This document shows positions 26,930-38,507 of a DNA stretch of 64,000 nt, piece after piece (position 1 is the first letter of the stretch; every line of letters begins with the position of its first letter). The stretch comes from CAYLMM01 sp964384825. GTDB taxonomy: Bacteria; Krumholzibacteriota; Krumholzibacteriia; LZORAL124-64-63. Both the position numbers and the translations under genes were made by a program. Location of the stretch: NCBI GenBank assembly GCA_964384825.1, contig CAYLMM010000005.1:1-64000 (forward strand), written 5' to 3'. The notes under the pieces were generated by a model. The model was not told the DNA's origin. It searched no databases and saw only the letters and a list, made by a program, of their open reading frames with translations.

Positions 26930-27870
26930 GAGGCCTCGGGCGCGCGCCGCCGACGGCGTCCGGGCACGGTCGGATGCGGCTCGACGTGGGCCACGGCCTC
27001 GTAAAGTTCGGTCGCGCTGTTCTCTAGAGCCTGCTCGAGGCGGTCGGCGATGGCGTGGCCCTCCTCGACGGTGATGTCCGGCTCGACGGTGATCGAGATG
27101 TCGACGGTGTACACCGAACCGCGGGGCCGGATGCGCAGCCGCGAGACCGAGATCACGCCGGGCACGGTCGCGGCCGTGGCGCGGACCTCGGAAACGAACT
27201 CCTCGTCGGGCATGGTCTCCAGGACGATCATCGCGTTGTTGCGCAGCAGCTCCCATCCCATTTTCAGGATCAAGAGCGAGATCACGGCCGCCGCGACGCT
27301 GTCGAGGATCGGCAGCCCGGCCATGGCGCCGCCGATGCCGATCGCCGCGCCGACCGATGAGAGCGCGTCGGAGCGGTGGTGCGCGGCGTTGCTGCGCAGG
27401 GCGGGGGAATGATGGATCCTGCCTGCCAGGTCCGTGTAGCGGGCCATCCCCTCCTTGGCGACGATCGAGACGCCCGCCGCGATCAAGGCGGGGAATTCGG
27501 GATGGGATCCGGTGCCGGTGACGATGTTGCCGATCGCTTGGCGTCCCAGCAGAACGCCGGTCACCAGCAGCAGCAGCGATACGCCCAGGGCGCCCAGGGT
27601 CTCGTAGTGCTGGTGTCCGTAGGGATGGTCGCGGTCGGGCGGGATGGCGCTGGCCTTCAGCGCCACGAAGACGCCGACGTCGCCGGCCAGATCGGAGAAC
27701 GAGTGGACTCCGTCGGCGATCAGCGAAGCGGATCCGGCGAGCAGGCCCACGACGATCTTCAGGACAGTCAGCGCGATGTTGCCCGCCATGCCCGCGACCG
27801 TGCAGAAGACCGGCCGCAGCCATCGCGTCTCCCTGCGGCGCGCATCGCGATCAGGATCGTTGCTGGTCAT
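26926..27870 (-). CDS. Cation diffusion facilitator (CDF) family transporter
   Basis: The 314-residue protein has a six-helix membrane domain and a cytosolic C-terminal ferredoxin-like domain (about 215-300, with ISVSRLRIRPRGSVYTVDI and AVAHVEPHP). The transport sites appear as DGVHSFSDLAGD in helix 2 and HHRSDALSSVGA in helix 5, each giving a His-x3-Asp pair typical of Zn or Fe/Mn exporters. It uses the proton gradient to export divalent metal. ATG 27870 has GGAGG 4 bases upstream and lies 10 bp after the acyl-CoA ligase stop, so the two form an operon. Confidence 0.93.
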   Translation of the reverse strand: MTSNDPDRDARRRETRWLRPVFCTVAGMAGNIALTVLKIVVGLLAGSASLIADGVHSFSDLAGDVGVFVALKASAIPPDRDHPYGHQHYETLGALGVSLLLLVTGVLLGRQAIGNIVTGTGSHPEFPALIAAGVSIVAKEGMARYTDLAGRIHHSPALRSNAAHHRSDALSSVGAAIGIGGAMAGLPILDSVAAAVISLLILKMGWELLRNNAMIVLETMPDEEFVSEVRATAATVPGVISVSRLRIRPRGSVYTVDISITVEPDITVEEGHAIADRLEQALENSATELYEAVAHVEPHPTVPGRRRRRAPEAS

Positions 27871-27880
27871 CCCGCCTCCA

Positions 27881-29674
27881 TCAGGATCCCGAATACAGGT
27901 CCTCGATGACGTCGTGGTACTTCCGCTGGATCACCCGGCGCTTCACCTTCAACGTCGGAGTGAGCTCGCCCGACTCCAGCGTGAACTCGTTGCGCAGCAG
28001 GGCGAATTTCTTGACGGTGCTGTACTTCGGCAGCTTCCGGTTCACGTATTCGAGGGCCCGCCGGTACTTGGCCTGCACCTCCGGATGCCGCTCGAGATCG
28101 TCGTGGCCTTCCCACGTGATGCCGCGTTCCCTGGCCCATTTCTCCAGGTTCTCGAAGTTGGGCACCAACAGGGCGATCATATAGGGGCGGTGATCGCCGA
28201 TCACCACCGAATTCGAGATGAACTTGTTCTTCGCGAAAGCGTTCTCGATCGGCTGCGGCGCGATGTTCTTGCCGCCGGCGGTGACGATCAGATCCTTCTT
28301 GCGGTCGGTGATGAACAGGAAGCCGTCGCCGTCGATGTGGCCGATGTCGCCGGTCCGGAACCATCCGTCGTCGCTCAGCGCCTCCCGCGTGGCCTCGTCG
28401 TTCTTGAAGTAGCCCGGCGTCACCTGAGGGCCGCGGGCCAGGATCTCGCCGTCGTCGGCGATCCGGATCTCGGTCTCGGGGAAGGGTTTGCCGACGCTGC
28501 CCACCCTCTGGGCGCCGAAGAGATTGGCGGTCAGGATCGGTGATGTCTCGGTCAGCCCGTAGCCCTCGAGACAGGTCATGCCGGCGGTGTTGAAGAACTG
28601 GTTGATGTGCGGCGCCAACGGTGCGCCGCCGGAGACGAAGAACCGGATCCGGCCGCCGGTGCGGGCGCGCAGCTTGGCGAAGACCAGCTTGTCGACGATC
28701 GCCAGCTGGAAGTTTAGCCACGCCGAGGGCTTCTTCCCGGCCCGTTCGACCAGCCGCAGATCATGCACGACCTTCTTGGCCCAGATGAAGATGTTGCGCT
28801 TGATCGGCGATCCGCCCATCGCCGCGGTGTTGATGCGGTCGAAGACCTTCTCCAGGAACCGCGGCACGCAGATCATGATCGTCGGCCGGATGGCCATCAT
28901 GTCCGCGCCCACGGTGTCGGGGTTGCCCGCGATCGCCATTCCGATGCCGTTGGCGAGCATGGCGTAATAGCCGCAGGTCCGTTCCAGCGCGTGCGACAGC
29001 GGCAGGAACGAAAGCACGCGGTCGCTCGTGTACAGGGAAATGGCCTGAACCGCCTGCCGGATGTTCGAGACGATGTTGCCGTGGGTCAGGATCACGCCCT
29101 TGGGCCTGCCCGTGGTGCCGGAAGTGTAGAGGATGGTCGCGATGTCGTCCTTCCCGGAGGGGCCGCAGGGCGGCAGCCCGTCGCCGGGAATCTTTTCGAG
29201 CAGGTTCTCGCCGATCTCCATCAGCCGGTCGAAGGTCATCATGTCCGGCAGATCGCTGCGGTCGAAGCAGACGACGTCCTTGAGCGAGGGGATCCGGTCG
29301 CGGACGGCGTGGATCTTGCGGGCCTGGTCCGGCGTCGAGACGAAGATGATGCCGGGTTCGCAGTCGTTCAGGATGTAGGCGATGTCGTCCTGCCCGAGCG
29401 TGGGATAGATGGGCACGTCGGAGGCGCCGGCGCAGAGGACGGCCAGATCGCTCAGGATCCATTCGAGGCGGTTCTCGCTGAGGATCGCGACCCGGTCGCC
29501 GGGTCCGAGCCCGAGCGATTCGAGCGCCAGCCTCAGCGCCCGGATCCGGCGTCCGATCTCCTCGCTCGGAATGTCGGTGTAGACGCCGGCGTCGTCGCGA
29601 ACCGAAATCATATCCGGCCGCGGGGTGTTCGCGATGGCGTCGAAAATCAACTGGGGGATGGTTTCGGCGGGCAT
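27881..29674 (-). CDS. Long-chain fatty acid-CoA ligase (AMP-forming)
   Basis: The 597-residue protein is an adenylate-forming enzyme of the long-chain FadD/FAA1 type. The AMP-binding P-loop is YTSGTTGRPKGVILTHGN. Other motifs are FLPLSHALER, VSGGAPLAPHINQFF, GYGLTETSP, WFRTGDIGHID and DRKKDLIVTAGGKNIAP. It activates fatty acids to acyl-CoA at the membrane for degradation or lipid synthesis. The helical insert (IFIWAKKVVHDLRLVERAGK) is typical of the long-chain subgroup. ATG 29674 has GGGGAG upstream; the frame is open further upstream but without homology. Chain-length preference cannot be read by eye. Confidence 0.93.
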   Translation of the reverse strand: MPAETIPQLIFDAIANTPRPDMISVRDDAGVYTDIPSEEIGRRIRALRLALESLGLGPGDRVAILSENRLEWILSDLAVLCAGASDVPIYPTLGQDDIAYILNDCEPGIIFVSTPDQARKIHAVRDRIPSLKDVVCFDRSDLPDMMTFDRLMEIGENLLEKIPGDGLPPCGPSGKDDIATILYTSGTTGRPKGVILTHGNIVSNIRQAVQAISLYTSDRVLSFLPLSHALERTCGYYAMLANGIGMAIAGNPDTVGADMMAIRPTIMICVPRFLEKVFDRINTAAMGGSPIKRNIFIWAKKVVHDLRLVERAGKKPSAWLNFQLAIVDKLVFAKLRARTGGRIRFFVSGGAPLAPHINQFFNTAGMTCLEGYGLTETSPILTANLFGAQRVGSVGKPFPETEIRIADDGEILARGPQVTPGYFKNDEATREALSDDGWFRTGDIGHIDGDGFLFITDRKKDLIVTAGGKNIAPQPIENAFAKNKFISNSVVIGDHRPYMIALLVPNFENLEKWARERGITWEGHDDLERHPEVQAKYRRALEYVNRKLPKYSTVKKFALLRNEFTLESGELTPTLKVKRRVIQRKYHDVIEDLYSGS

Positions 29675-29818
29675 GCTCGCTCCCCTCGTCGCCGGCGGTG
29701 CCGGCGCGAATGCCAGATCAGGGTTTCCGGACCCATAGAAAAAGGGGTCCGCGCCTTTTCGCCCTCCGGGATGATCCGAAGGGGCCTGAACGAGCGAGGA
29801 CCTGTTGGACGTTGACAA

Positions 29819-29847
29819 TTCATATCGACGTGAGGAACCTGTGTCAA
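29819..29847 (-). promoter_or_regulatory. Sigma-70 promoter for the acyl-CoA ligase operon
   Basis: Minus-strand TTGACA (29842-29847), a 17-bp spacer and TATGAA (29819-29824). A second TTGACA on the plus strand (29812-29817) makes a 7-bp inverted repeat GTTGACA...TGTCAAC, which could also be an operator. Confidence 0.5.
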
Positions 29848-29883
29848 CCCCGGTACCGAGTCCCAATCCACGGGAGAAGTGAC

Positions 29884-30699
29884 ATGAACCGCATTGGAAC
29901 CGCCTTGACGATCGGCCTGATCCTGACCATCGGCCTGGCGACGGTCCTGCCTTCCGCGGCCCGGGCCGACGTGGATAGGCTGCGCGAGAATTGCCGCGAG
30001 GCCTACGACCGAGGCGATCTGGCCGCATCCCGCGCCGCTGCCGATTCCGCCCTGGCCGAACTTCCCGGCGATTACCAGTCGTCCTGGATGCTGGCGCGGG
30101 TCCTGATCGACATCGGCAACCGCGAGCAGGAGAAGAAGGTGCGCAAGGGCATCTACAAGATGGCCGTCGATCACGCGCGAGCCGCCGTGGCCGCCGAACC
30201 GGACGATACCTGGGGCCACCACTACCTTGCCGCGGCGGTCGGCAAGCTGGCCCTGACCGAGGGCGGCAAGAAGAAGATCGAGCTTTCCAAGGAAGTGCGC
30301 GAAGAGGCGCAGCGGGCGCTCGAATGCGATCCCGCCAACGACAAGTCCCACCACATCCTGGGCCGCTGGAACCGCGAGGTCGCGACCCTCAGCCCGGTGC
30401 TCAAGCTGGCCGCGAAGATCGTCTACGGCGGCGTGCCCGAGGGCGCCTCGAAGGAGAAGGCCGAACAGCATTTCCTCGAGGCGATCCGTCTTCATCCCGA
30501 GCACATCAACCATCATCTCGAACTCGGGGTGACCTACATGTCGATGAAGCGTTACGAAGATGCGATCGAGCAGTTCGCGATCGTGGCCGAGTTGCCCGAA
30601 CGGGATCCCAACGACGCCGATTACAAGGACGAAGCCGTCCTGATGACGACCCGATGCGAAAAGAGAATCGAGCGTGGGCAGAGGGACCGATCCCGATAG
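29884..30699 (+). CDS. Exported TPR protein of the RMD1-like family
   Basis: The 271-residue protein has a signal peptide (about 1-28, ending AARAD) and then TPR-like helices. The central string WGHHYLAAAVGKLALTEG, NDKSHHILGRWNREV, LAAKIVYGGVPEGASKEKAE and HHLELGVTYMSMKRYEDA is the pattern of bacterial relatives of regulator of microtubule dynamics proteins (RMDN). The bacterial members have no known function. GGGAGAAG precedes the ATG. The last 26 bp overlap mutY, which is read in another frame, so the two are coupled. Confidence 0.75.
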   Translation: MNRIGTALTIGLILTIGLATVLPSAARADVDRLRENCREAYDRGDLAASRAAADSALAELPGDYQSSWMLARVLIDIGNREQEKKVRKGIYKMAVDHARAAVAAEPDDTWGHHYLAAAVGKLALTEGGKKKIELSKEVREEAQRALECDPANDKSHHILGRWNREVATLSPVLKLAAKIVYGGVPEGASKEKAEQHFLEAIRLHPEHINHHLELGVTYMSMKRYEDAIEQFAIVAELPERDPNDADYKDEAVLMTTRCEKRIERGQRDRSR

Positions 30700-31861
30700 C
30701 GGAGCTTCGCGCGGGGACGGGCCGGCCGCCCTGCGCCGCGCGTTGCTGGCCTGGTACGACGCGGAGGCCCGGCCGCTCCCCTGGCGGGAGCGGCCGGATC
30801 CCTATGGCGTCTGGATCTCCGAGATCATGCTCCAGCAGACCACAATGGCCGCCGCGGTGCCGTACTGGGAGCGCTTCCTGGAACGTTTTCCCGACGTGCG
30901 GTCCCTGGCGGACGCCTCCGAGCAGGAGGTGCTGACTCTCTGGGCGGGCCTCGGCTACTACCGCCGCGCCCGCAGCCTGCACGCCGCGGCCCGGATGATC
31001 GTCCGCGACCGCGGCGGCGATCTGCCGCGCACCGCGGCCGAATGGCGTCTTCTGCCGGGCGTCGGCGCATACACCGCCGGAGCCGTGGCCAGCATCGCCG
31101 CGGCGGAGCAGGTGGCCGCGGTCGACACCAACGCCCGGCGGGTCCTGCTGCGGCTCTTCTGCGCGTCGGCCGCCGAGGCCGCCGGGATCGGCGAGGCGCG
31201 TCTGCGGACGCTGGCCGATTCGCTCGTGGATCCGCTACGGCCGGGCGACTGGAACCAGGCCCTGATGGAACTCGGCGCCCGGATCTGCCTGCCCCGCGAT
31301 CCCCGTTGCGCAAGCTGTCCGGTCGGATGGTCGTGCCGCGCCCGCTCCGCCGGGGATCCGGGCTCCATCCCCGAAGCGAAGCCGAGGGCCCGGGCCCTGC
31401 CCGTGCGGCTCTCGGTGCTGCTGCTGCGCCGCGGCGATTCGGCCCTCCTGACGCCGTCCGGAACGCCGGCCGCCGTTTCCTGCCCGGCCTGGGGGAGGCC
31501 ACGGCGCGAGGATTTTTCCGGTCTCTTCGCTGGGTTCTCGGGATTGCCGACGACCCCCTGGTATCCACGCCCCGCGTCCGCCGGCGCGGATCCCGATCCC
31601 GCCGCCGCCCCGGACGCCTGGTCGCGGTGGCTCGGCGCGAGGATCTCCGCGCCGCCGCCGGTGATCGTCGTCGGCGAATTCCGGCATGCGATCACCGTCT
31701 ACCGTCTGGCTGTGACGGTCTGCCGCGCGGATCTGGCCCCGGATGCCGGCGGCCGGTGGCCCCGGGGCTGGACCTGGGGGCCGATCGACGGCAACGACGC
31801 CGCTCCGGTATCCAACCTGACCCGCAAGGCCCTGTCCGCCGCCGCGGGAACGGCGGGCTGA
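30674..31861 (+). CDS. mutY: A/G-specific adenine glycosylase
   Basis: The 395-residue base-excision enzyme removes adenine opposite 8-oxoguanine. The catalytic Glu is in WISEIMLQQT, the helix-hairpin-helix is LLPGVGAYTAGAVAS, and the catalytic Asp is in VDTNARRVL. The iron-sulfur ligands are spaced Cys-x6-Cys-x2-Cys-x5-Cys (CLPRDPRCASCPVGWSC). The C-terminal NUDIX-like domain that reads 8-oxoG is present but divergent and Pro/Ala-rich (about 245-395). Start is GTG 30674, inside the end of the TPR gene. Confidence 0.94.
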   Translation: MGRGTDPDSGASRGDGPAALRRALLAWYDAEARPLPWRERPDPYGVWISEIMLQQTTMAAAVPYWERFLERFPDVRSLADASEQEVLTLWAGLGYYRRARSLHAAARMIVRDRGGDLPRTAAEWRLLPGVGAYTAGAVASIAAAEQVAAVDTNARRVLLRLFCASAAEAAGIGEARLRTLADSLVDPLRPGDWNQALMELGARICLPRDPRCASCPVGWSCRARSAGDPGSIPEAKPRARALPVRLSVLLLRRGDSALLTPSGTPAAVSCPAWGRPRREDFSGLFAGFSGLPTTPWYPRPASAGADPDPAAAPDAWSRWLGARISAPPPVIVVGEFRHAITVYRLAVTVCRADLAPDAGGRWPRGWTWGPIDGNDAAPVSNLTRKALSAAAGTAG

Positions 31862-31912
31862 AAACCCGATTCCATTAGGCGTATCGCATCCAATAAATAG
31901 CGCAACCAGTTG

Positions 31913-31942
31913 TTGCCGCTGCGCCCGGGCCTTGGTTATGAT
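31913..31942 (+). promoter_or_regulatory. Probable sigma-70 promoter of icmF
   Basis: TTGCCG (31913-31918), an 18-bp spacer and TATGAT (31937-31942). The leader would be about 48 nt. No cobalamin riboswitch fits in the 135 bp upstream. Confidence 0.5.
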
Positions 31943-31996
31943 GACCATCGCCACGGTCAGCGTCCGCGCTTCGACTCGACGGCCCCGGGAGGAACC

Positions 31997-34900
31997 ATGC
32001 CGCCAACCAGCGACGCCGCGCCCCGGTTGCGTTACGTCACCGCCGCCGCCCTCTTCGACGGCCATGATGCGTCGATCAACATCATCCGCCGTCTTCTGCA
32101 GCAGTCGGGCGCCGAGGTCATCCATCTGGGCCACAACCGCTCGGTTCCGGATATCGTCCGCGCCGTCCTGCAGGAGGACGCCGACGGGGTCGCGGTCAGC
32201 AGCTACCAGGGCGGGCACATGGATTTCTTCGGTTTCCTGGTCGATGAACTCGCCCGGCGGAACCTGGGGCGGGTGGCGGTTTTCGGAGGCGGCGGCGGGG
32301 TGATCATTCCCGAGGAGATCGCCGAGCTGGAGGCGGCCGGGGTCGAGAAGATCTATTCGCCCGAGGACGGACGCGAACTCGGACTGACGGGCATCATCGA
32401 CGACATGAACGAGCGGACGCGCCGGCGGGCGGCGGAGCCGAAGGAGATTCCCGGGTCGGCGCCGGGCGCGCCTCCGGCCGAAGACGTGGCGCTGGCCCGG
32501 ATCCTGACCGCCGCCGAGAACGGCGGGCCCGGTTCCGGTGCGCGGCTCCCGGCCAATCCGCCGCCGGTGGTGGGAATCACCGGCACCGGCGGCGCCGGCA
32601 AAAGCTCGCTGACCGACGAACTGCTGCGGCGCTACCTAGCCGCCCATCCCGATCATTCGGTGGCGGTCCTGGCGGTCGATCCCAGCAAGCGGCGCACCGG
32701 CGGCGCCCTGCTCGGCGACCGCATCCGGATGAACGCCATCCACGACGACCGGTGCTTCGTGCGGAGTTTCGCCACCAGGGGCGCCCGCGGCGAGTTGAGC
32801 CGCGCCCTGGAGCCCTGCCTCGACGAGGTTCGCCGCCGCGGCTTCGACCTCGTGCTGATCGAGACCAGCGGCATCGGCCAGGGCGATTCAGCGGTCAGCG
32901 AGATCAGCGACATCTCCCTCTACGTGATGACCCGCGAATTCGGAGCCCCGAGCCAGCTCGAGAAGATCGACATGATCGATTTCGCCGATCTGATCGTGAT
33001 CAACAAGTTCGACCGTCCCGGTTCCGAGGACGCCCTGCGCGACGTCCGCAAGCAGTGGCGCCGCAGCCGGGTGGATTTCGAAACCCCGGACGACGGGCTG
33101 CCGGTCTTCGGCACCATCGCCAGCCGTTTCGACGACGAGGGGACCAACGTCCTGTTCGCCCAGCTCGACGGCATGATCGCCGCGCGCCGCAGCGCGCGAT
33201 CGGATGCGGTCCCGACCGCCGCGGTGCCCGGGCCGAGGGCCTCGACCGCAAGGTCCGCGATCATTCCCGAGGACCGGGTCCGCTACCTGGGGGAGATCGC
33301 CGCGGCCGTGCGCCGCTATCGCGAAGAGACCGAAAGGGACGCCGAACGCGTCCGGCGCTGCGCCTCGTTGGCCAGAGCCCTGGGCGAGTTAGACGACGGC
33401 GATCGCGAGGCTCGCGCCGTCCTGGAGGCGAAGCTGGAAGCCGCCCGGGCCGCAGCGGGCGAGGCCGTCCTGGCGGAGGCCGCGTCCTGGGACGGACTGG
33501 TAGAACTGTACGGCCGCGACGAGGTCTCCGTACGCGTCCGCGACCGCGATCTCTCCTTCGAGTCGCGGTTCCGGACCCTTTCGGGAACCAGCCTGCCCAA
33601 GGTGGCTCTGCCTCGTCTCTCGGACCCGGGCGACCGCCTGCGCTGGCTGCGGATGGAGAACGTGCCGGGATCCTTCCCCTACACCGGCGGCGTCTTCCCC
33701 TTCCGGCGCACCGACGAGGATCCCAAGCGCCAGTTCGCCGGCGAAGGCTCGCCGGCCCGCACCAACCGCCGCTTCCACTACCTCTGCGACGAGGAACGAG
33801 CCAAGCGGTTGAGCACGGCCTTCGACAGCCTGACCCTCTACGGCGAGGATCCCGACCCGCGTCCCGACATCTACGGGAAGATCGGCGAGGGCGGCGTCTC
33901 GGTCTGCACGCTCGACGACATGAAGCGCCTCTACGCGGGTTTCGATCTATGCCACCGGAATACGAGCGTCTCGATGACCATCAACGGTCCGGCCCCGATC
34001 CTGTTGGCGATGTTCTTCCGCGCCGCCATCGACCGCCGGATCGAGCAGCGGCAGCAGGAACTCGGCCGCGATCCGGACGAGGGCGAACGCCGGACGGCGG
34101 CGGCCGAGACCCTGCGCACGGTGCGCGGCACCGTCCAGGCCGACATCCTCAAGGAGGATCAGGCCCAGAACACCTGCATCTTCGCCACCGAATTCGCCTT
34201 GCGTCTGATGGGAGACGTCCAGGAATTCTTCATCGAAAACGGGATCCGCAACTACTATTCGGTGTCGATCAGCGGCTACCACATCGCCGAGGCGGGGGCC
34301 AACCCGATCAGCCAACTGGCCTTCACGCTGGCCAACGGCCTGACCTACGTCGAATCCTACCTGGCGCGGGGGATGGACATCGACGACTTCGCCCCCAACC
34401 TGTCGTTCTTCTTCAGCAACGGGCTCGACGCCGAGTACACCGTCATCGGCAGGGTCGCCCGCCGCATATGGGCCGTGGCGATGCGGGACCGCTACGGGGC
34501 GGGAGAGCGCAGCCGGAAGCTGAAGTACCACATCCAGACCTCCGGCCGCTCGCTCCATGCGCAGGAGATCGATTTCAACGACATCCGCACCACCCTGCAG
34601 GCGCTGATGGCGATCCACGACAACTGCAATTCGTTGCACACCAATTCCTACGACGAGGCGATCACCACGCCGAGCGAGGAATCGGTCCGCCGCGCGATGG
34701 CCATCCAGCTGATCATCAATCGCGAGCTCGGCTGGGCGAAGAACGAGAATCCGCTGCAGGGGTCGGCCCTGATCGAGGAACTGACTGATCTGGTCGAAGA
34801 GGCGGTCCTGATCGAATTCGAGAACATCTCCCGCCGCGGCGGGGTTCTCGGGGCGATGGAGACGCAGTACCAGCGCGGACGGATCCAGGAAGAAAGCCTC

Positions 34901-35227
34901 ATCTACGAACATCTGAAGCATTCCGGCGAACTGCCCGTCGTCGGGGTCAACACATTCGTCAACCCCGGCGGCAGCCACGACGCTTCCCGCGATCTGACCC
35001 TGGCCCGGACCGATGCCGGCGAAAAGGACGATCGTCTGAGGGATCTGGCCGCTTTCCAGGCCCTTCACGCCGCCGAGGCCCCGGCCGCCCTGGACCGGTT
35101 GCGCGAGACGGTCCTGTCCGGCGGCAATGTCTTCTCCGAACTCCTCGAAACGGTCGGGTGCTGCTCCCTGGGGCAGATCACGCACGCTCTCTACGAAGTG
35201 GGAGGGCAGTACCGCCGGGCCATGTGA
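31997..35227 (+). CDS. icmF: Fused adenosylcobalamin-dependent acyl-CoA mutase with G-protein chaperone (IcmF)
   Basis: The 1076-residue protein combines three parts in the IcmF order. First is a B12-binding domain (about 10-140) with Asp21-x-His23 (LFDGHDASINIIRR), the lower-ligand motif of base-off cobalamin. Second is a MeaB-like GTPase (about 190-420) with P-loop GTGGAGKSS near 196-204, DPSKRRTGGALLGDR and the NKFD base-specificity motif. Third is the substrate-binding TIM barrel from about 540 (SFPYTGGVFPFRR, then RQFAGEGSPARTNRRFHYL and YGEDPDPRPDIYGKIGEGG), and the end is TVGCCSLGQIT-like. IcmF isomerises isobutyryl-CoA and n-butyryl-CoA; some relatives use pivalyl/isovaleryl-CoA. ATG 31997 has GGAGGA 5 bases upstream. 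No separate mutase subunits are nearby. Confidence 0.95.
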   Translation: MPPTSDAAPRLRYVTAAALFDGHDASINIIRRLLQQSGAEVIHLGHNRSVPDIVRAVLQEDADGVAVSSYQGGHMDFFGFLVDELARRNLGRVAVFGGGGGVIIPEEIAELEAAGVEKIYSPEDGRELGLTGIIDDMNERTRRRAAEPKEIPGSAPGAPPAEDVALARILTAAENGGPGSGARLPANPPPVVGITGTGGAGKSSLTDELLRRYLAAHPDHSVAVLAVDPSKRRTGGALLGDRIRMNAIHDDRCFVRSFATRGARGELSRALEPCLDEVRRRGFDLVLIETSGIGQGDSAVSEISDISLYVMTREFGAPSQLEKIDMIDFADLIVINKFDRPGSEDALRDVRKQWRRSRVDFETPDDGLPVFGTIASRFDDEGTNVLFAQLDGMIAARRSARSDAVPTAAVPGPRASTARSAIIPEDRVRYLGEIAAAVRRYREETERDAERVRRCASLARALGELDDGDREARAVLEAKLEAARAAAGEAVLAEAASWDGLVELYGRDEVSVRVRDRDLSFESRFRTLSGTSLPKVALPRLSDPGDRLRWLRMENVPGSFPYTGGVFPFRRTDEDPKRQFAGEGSPARTNRRFHYLCDEERAKRLSTAFDSLTLYGEDPDPRPDIYGKIGEGGVSVCTLDDMKRLYAGFDLCHRNTSVSMTINGPAPILLAMFFRAAIDRRIEQRQQELGRDPDEGERRTAAAETLRTVRGTVQADILKEDQAQNTCIFATEFALRLMGDVQEFFIENGIRNYYSVSISGYHIAEAGANPISQLAFTLANGLTYVESYLARGMDIDDFAPNLSFFFSNGLDAEYTVIGRVARRIWAVAMRDRYGAGERSRKLKYHIQTSGRSLHAQEIDFNDIRTTLQALMAIHDNCNSLHTNSYDEAITTPSEESVRRAMAIQLIINRELGWAKNENPLQGSALIEELTDLVEEAVLIEFENISRRGGVLGAMETQYQRGRIQEESLIYEHLKHSGELPVVGVNTFVNPGGSHDASRDLTLARTDAGEKDDRLRDLAAFQALHAAEAPAALDRLRETVLSGGNVFSELLETVGCCSLGQITHALYEVGGQYRRAM

Positions 35228-35272
35228 TCAGGAGACGGTCTCGTAAAATTGCACCGGTGTTGCGTTTGAGAT

Positions 35273-35301
35273 TTGACATTAAGAGTCCGCTTTTTCATCT
35301 T
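35273..35301 (+). promoter_or_regulatory. Possible promoter of the Rrf2 gene
   Basis: A perfect TTGACA (35273-35278), a 17-bp spacer and CATCTT (35296-35301). The -10 box is weak, as expected if the regulator controls its own gene. Confidence 0.4.
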
Positions 35302-35400
35302 ACGATAATCGCCGGCCGGAGGCGGGAGAAGCGCACAGGGGGGGAGGAGCCCGGTCAGTGCCAGCGCATCAATGATCGTACGACCTCAAGGAAGGGCCCA

Positions 35401-35799
35401 ATGCTTCAGATCACTCGCCAGACCGAGTACGCCATCCGCGGCTTGATGGAACTTGCCGAACGGGATTCCAGTGCGCCCGTGCGCCTCAAATCCCTCGCCG
35501 AGGCCTGCGAAGTTTCCGAGGCGTTCCTCGCCAAGATCTTCCAGATGCTCTCCCAGCACAACATCGTGAAATCCCATCGCGGAGTTAAAGGTGGATTCTC
35601 CATCGGGCGCAGCCCCGAAGAGATCACCCTGCTGGAGATCGTCGATATCTGCGAAGGCGGTATTTCCCTGAATCACTGCCTGCGCAAGGTGGATCCCTGC
35701 AACCGCATCGAGAACTGCAAGATGAGCAACGTATGGGCGACGGCCCAGAAGGGGCTGGTCTCGGCCCTGGAGGGAACCTCGCTGCAGGACCTGCTCTGA
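35401..35799 (+). CDS. Rrf2-family transcriptional regulator with cluster-type cysteines
   Basis: The 132-residue protein has the Rrf2 winged helix: QTEYAIRGLMELAER, SLAEACEVSEAFLAKIFQML and the wing SHRGVKGGFSIGRSPEEITL. A dimer helix follows, with three cysteines in the family's cofactor region (HCLRKVDPCNRIENC, about residues 94-108). In IscR, NsrR and related proteins such cysteines hold an Fe-S cluster sensing iron, redox or NO. The first Cys here is preceded by His, and the spacing is C-x6-C-x5-C. The gene has its own strong terminator. Neighbours (icmF, rlmN) give no clear target; RlmN uses an Fe-S cluster, which may be coincidence. Confidence 0.9.
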   Translation: MLQITRQTEYAIRGLMELAERDSSAPVRLKSLAEACEVSEAFLAKIFQMLSQHNIVKSHRGVKGGFSIGRSPEEITLLEIVDICEGGISLNHCLRKVDPCNRIENCKMSNVWATAQKGLVSALEGTSLQDLL

Positions 35800-35822
35800 T
35801 CCTTCCCGATCTGACGCAGGTG

Positions 35823-35851
35823 AATCCCGTTGATTCCGGTGCCGGCCGGCG

Positions 35852-35868
<17 letters not shown>
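35823..35868 (+). terminator. Rho-independent terminator of the Rrf2 gene, overlapping the rlmN stop
   Basis: An 11-bp stem AATCCCGTTGA / TCAGCGGGATT (one G-T pair) with a GC-rich inner hairpin is followed by eight Ts (35861-35868). The right arm contains the reversed stop codon of rlmN (35852-35854). Confidence 0.88.
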
Positions 35869-36919
<1,051 letters not shown>

Positions 36920-36970
36920 GCTTCCTCGTTTCGGTTCGGCGACGGCGCGGCGCGCGCCCCGCATCGGGCC

Positions 36971-37000
36971 TTGACACTCCGGCGAGCAGACGTGCAAAGT
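36971..37000 (+). promoter_or_regulatory. Probable promoter of the NtrC-type regulator gene
   Basis: A perfect TTGACA (36971-36976), an 18-bp spacer and CAAAGT (36995-37000), about 95 bp before the start. Confidence 0.45.
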
Positions 37001-37095
37001 TGCAGCGAGCCGTCCGGGACCGTCGCTGAAGAAATAGCGCGCCCCGGAGCCCGGCGCAAGGGGATCCCCGGCCGACACGAACGGAGGCACAAGCG

Positions 37096-38457
<1,362 letters not shown>

Positions 38458-38478
38458 ACGCAACAGGTCGTGAAGGGA

Positions 38479-38507
38479 TTGACAGGTGGTATCCTGCACC
38501 CTAGTTT
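38479..38507 (+). promoter_or_regulatory. Sigma-70 promoter of the small secreted protein gene
   Basis: A perfect TTGACA (38479-38484), a 17-bp spacer and TAGTTT (38502-38507). The leader to the ATG at 38641 would be about 125 nt. Confidence 0.55.

Noticed and set aside
25652..27823. A 723-codon minus-strand open frame
   Set aside because: It is antisense to the M28 peptidase and out of frame with the CDF gene.
31862..31996. A cobalamin riboswitch before icmF
   Set aside because: Only 135 bp are available, the promoter takes up part of it, and no B12-box-like sequence was seen.
38479..38500. A sigma54 promoter before the small secreted protein
   Set aside because: TGGTATC and TGCA occur here but the GG-to-GC spacing is wrong; TTGACA with TAGTTT is the better reading.
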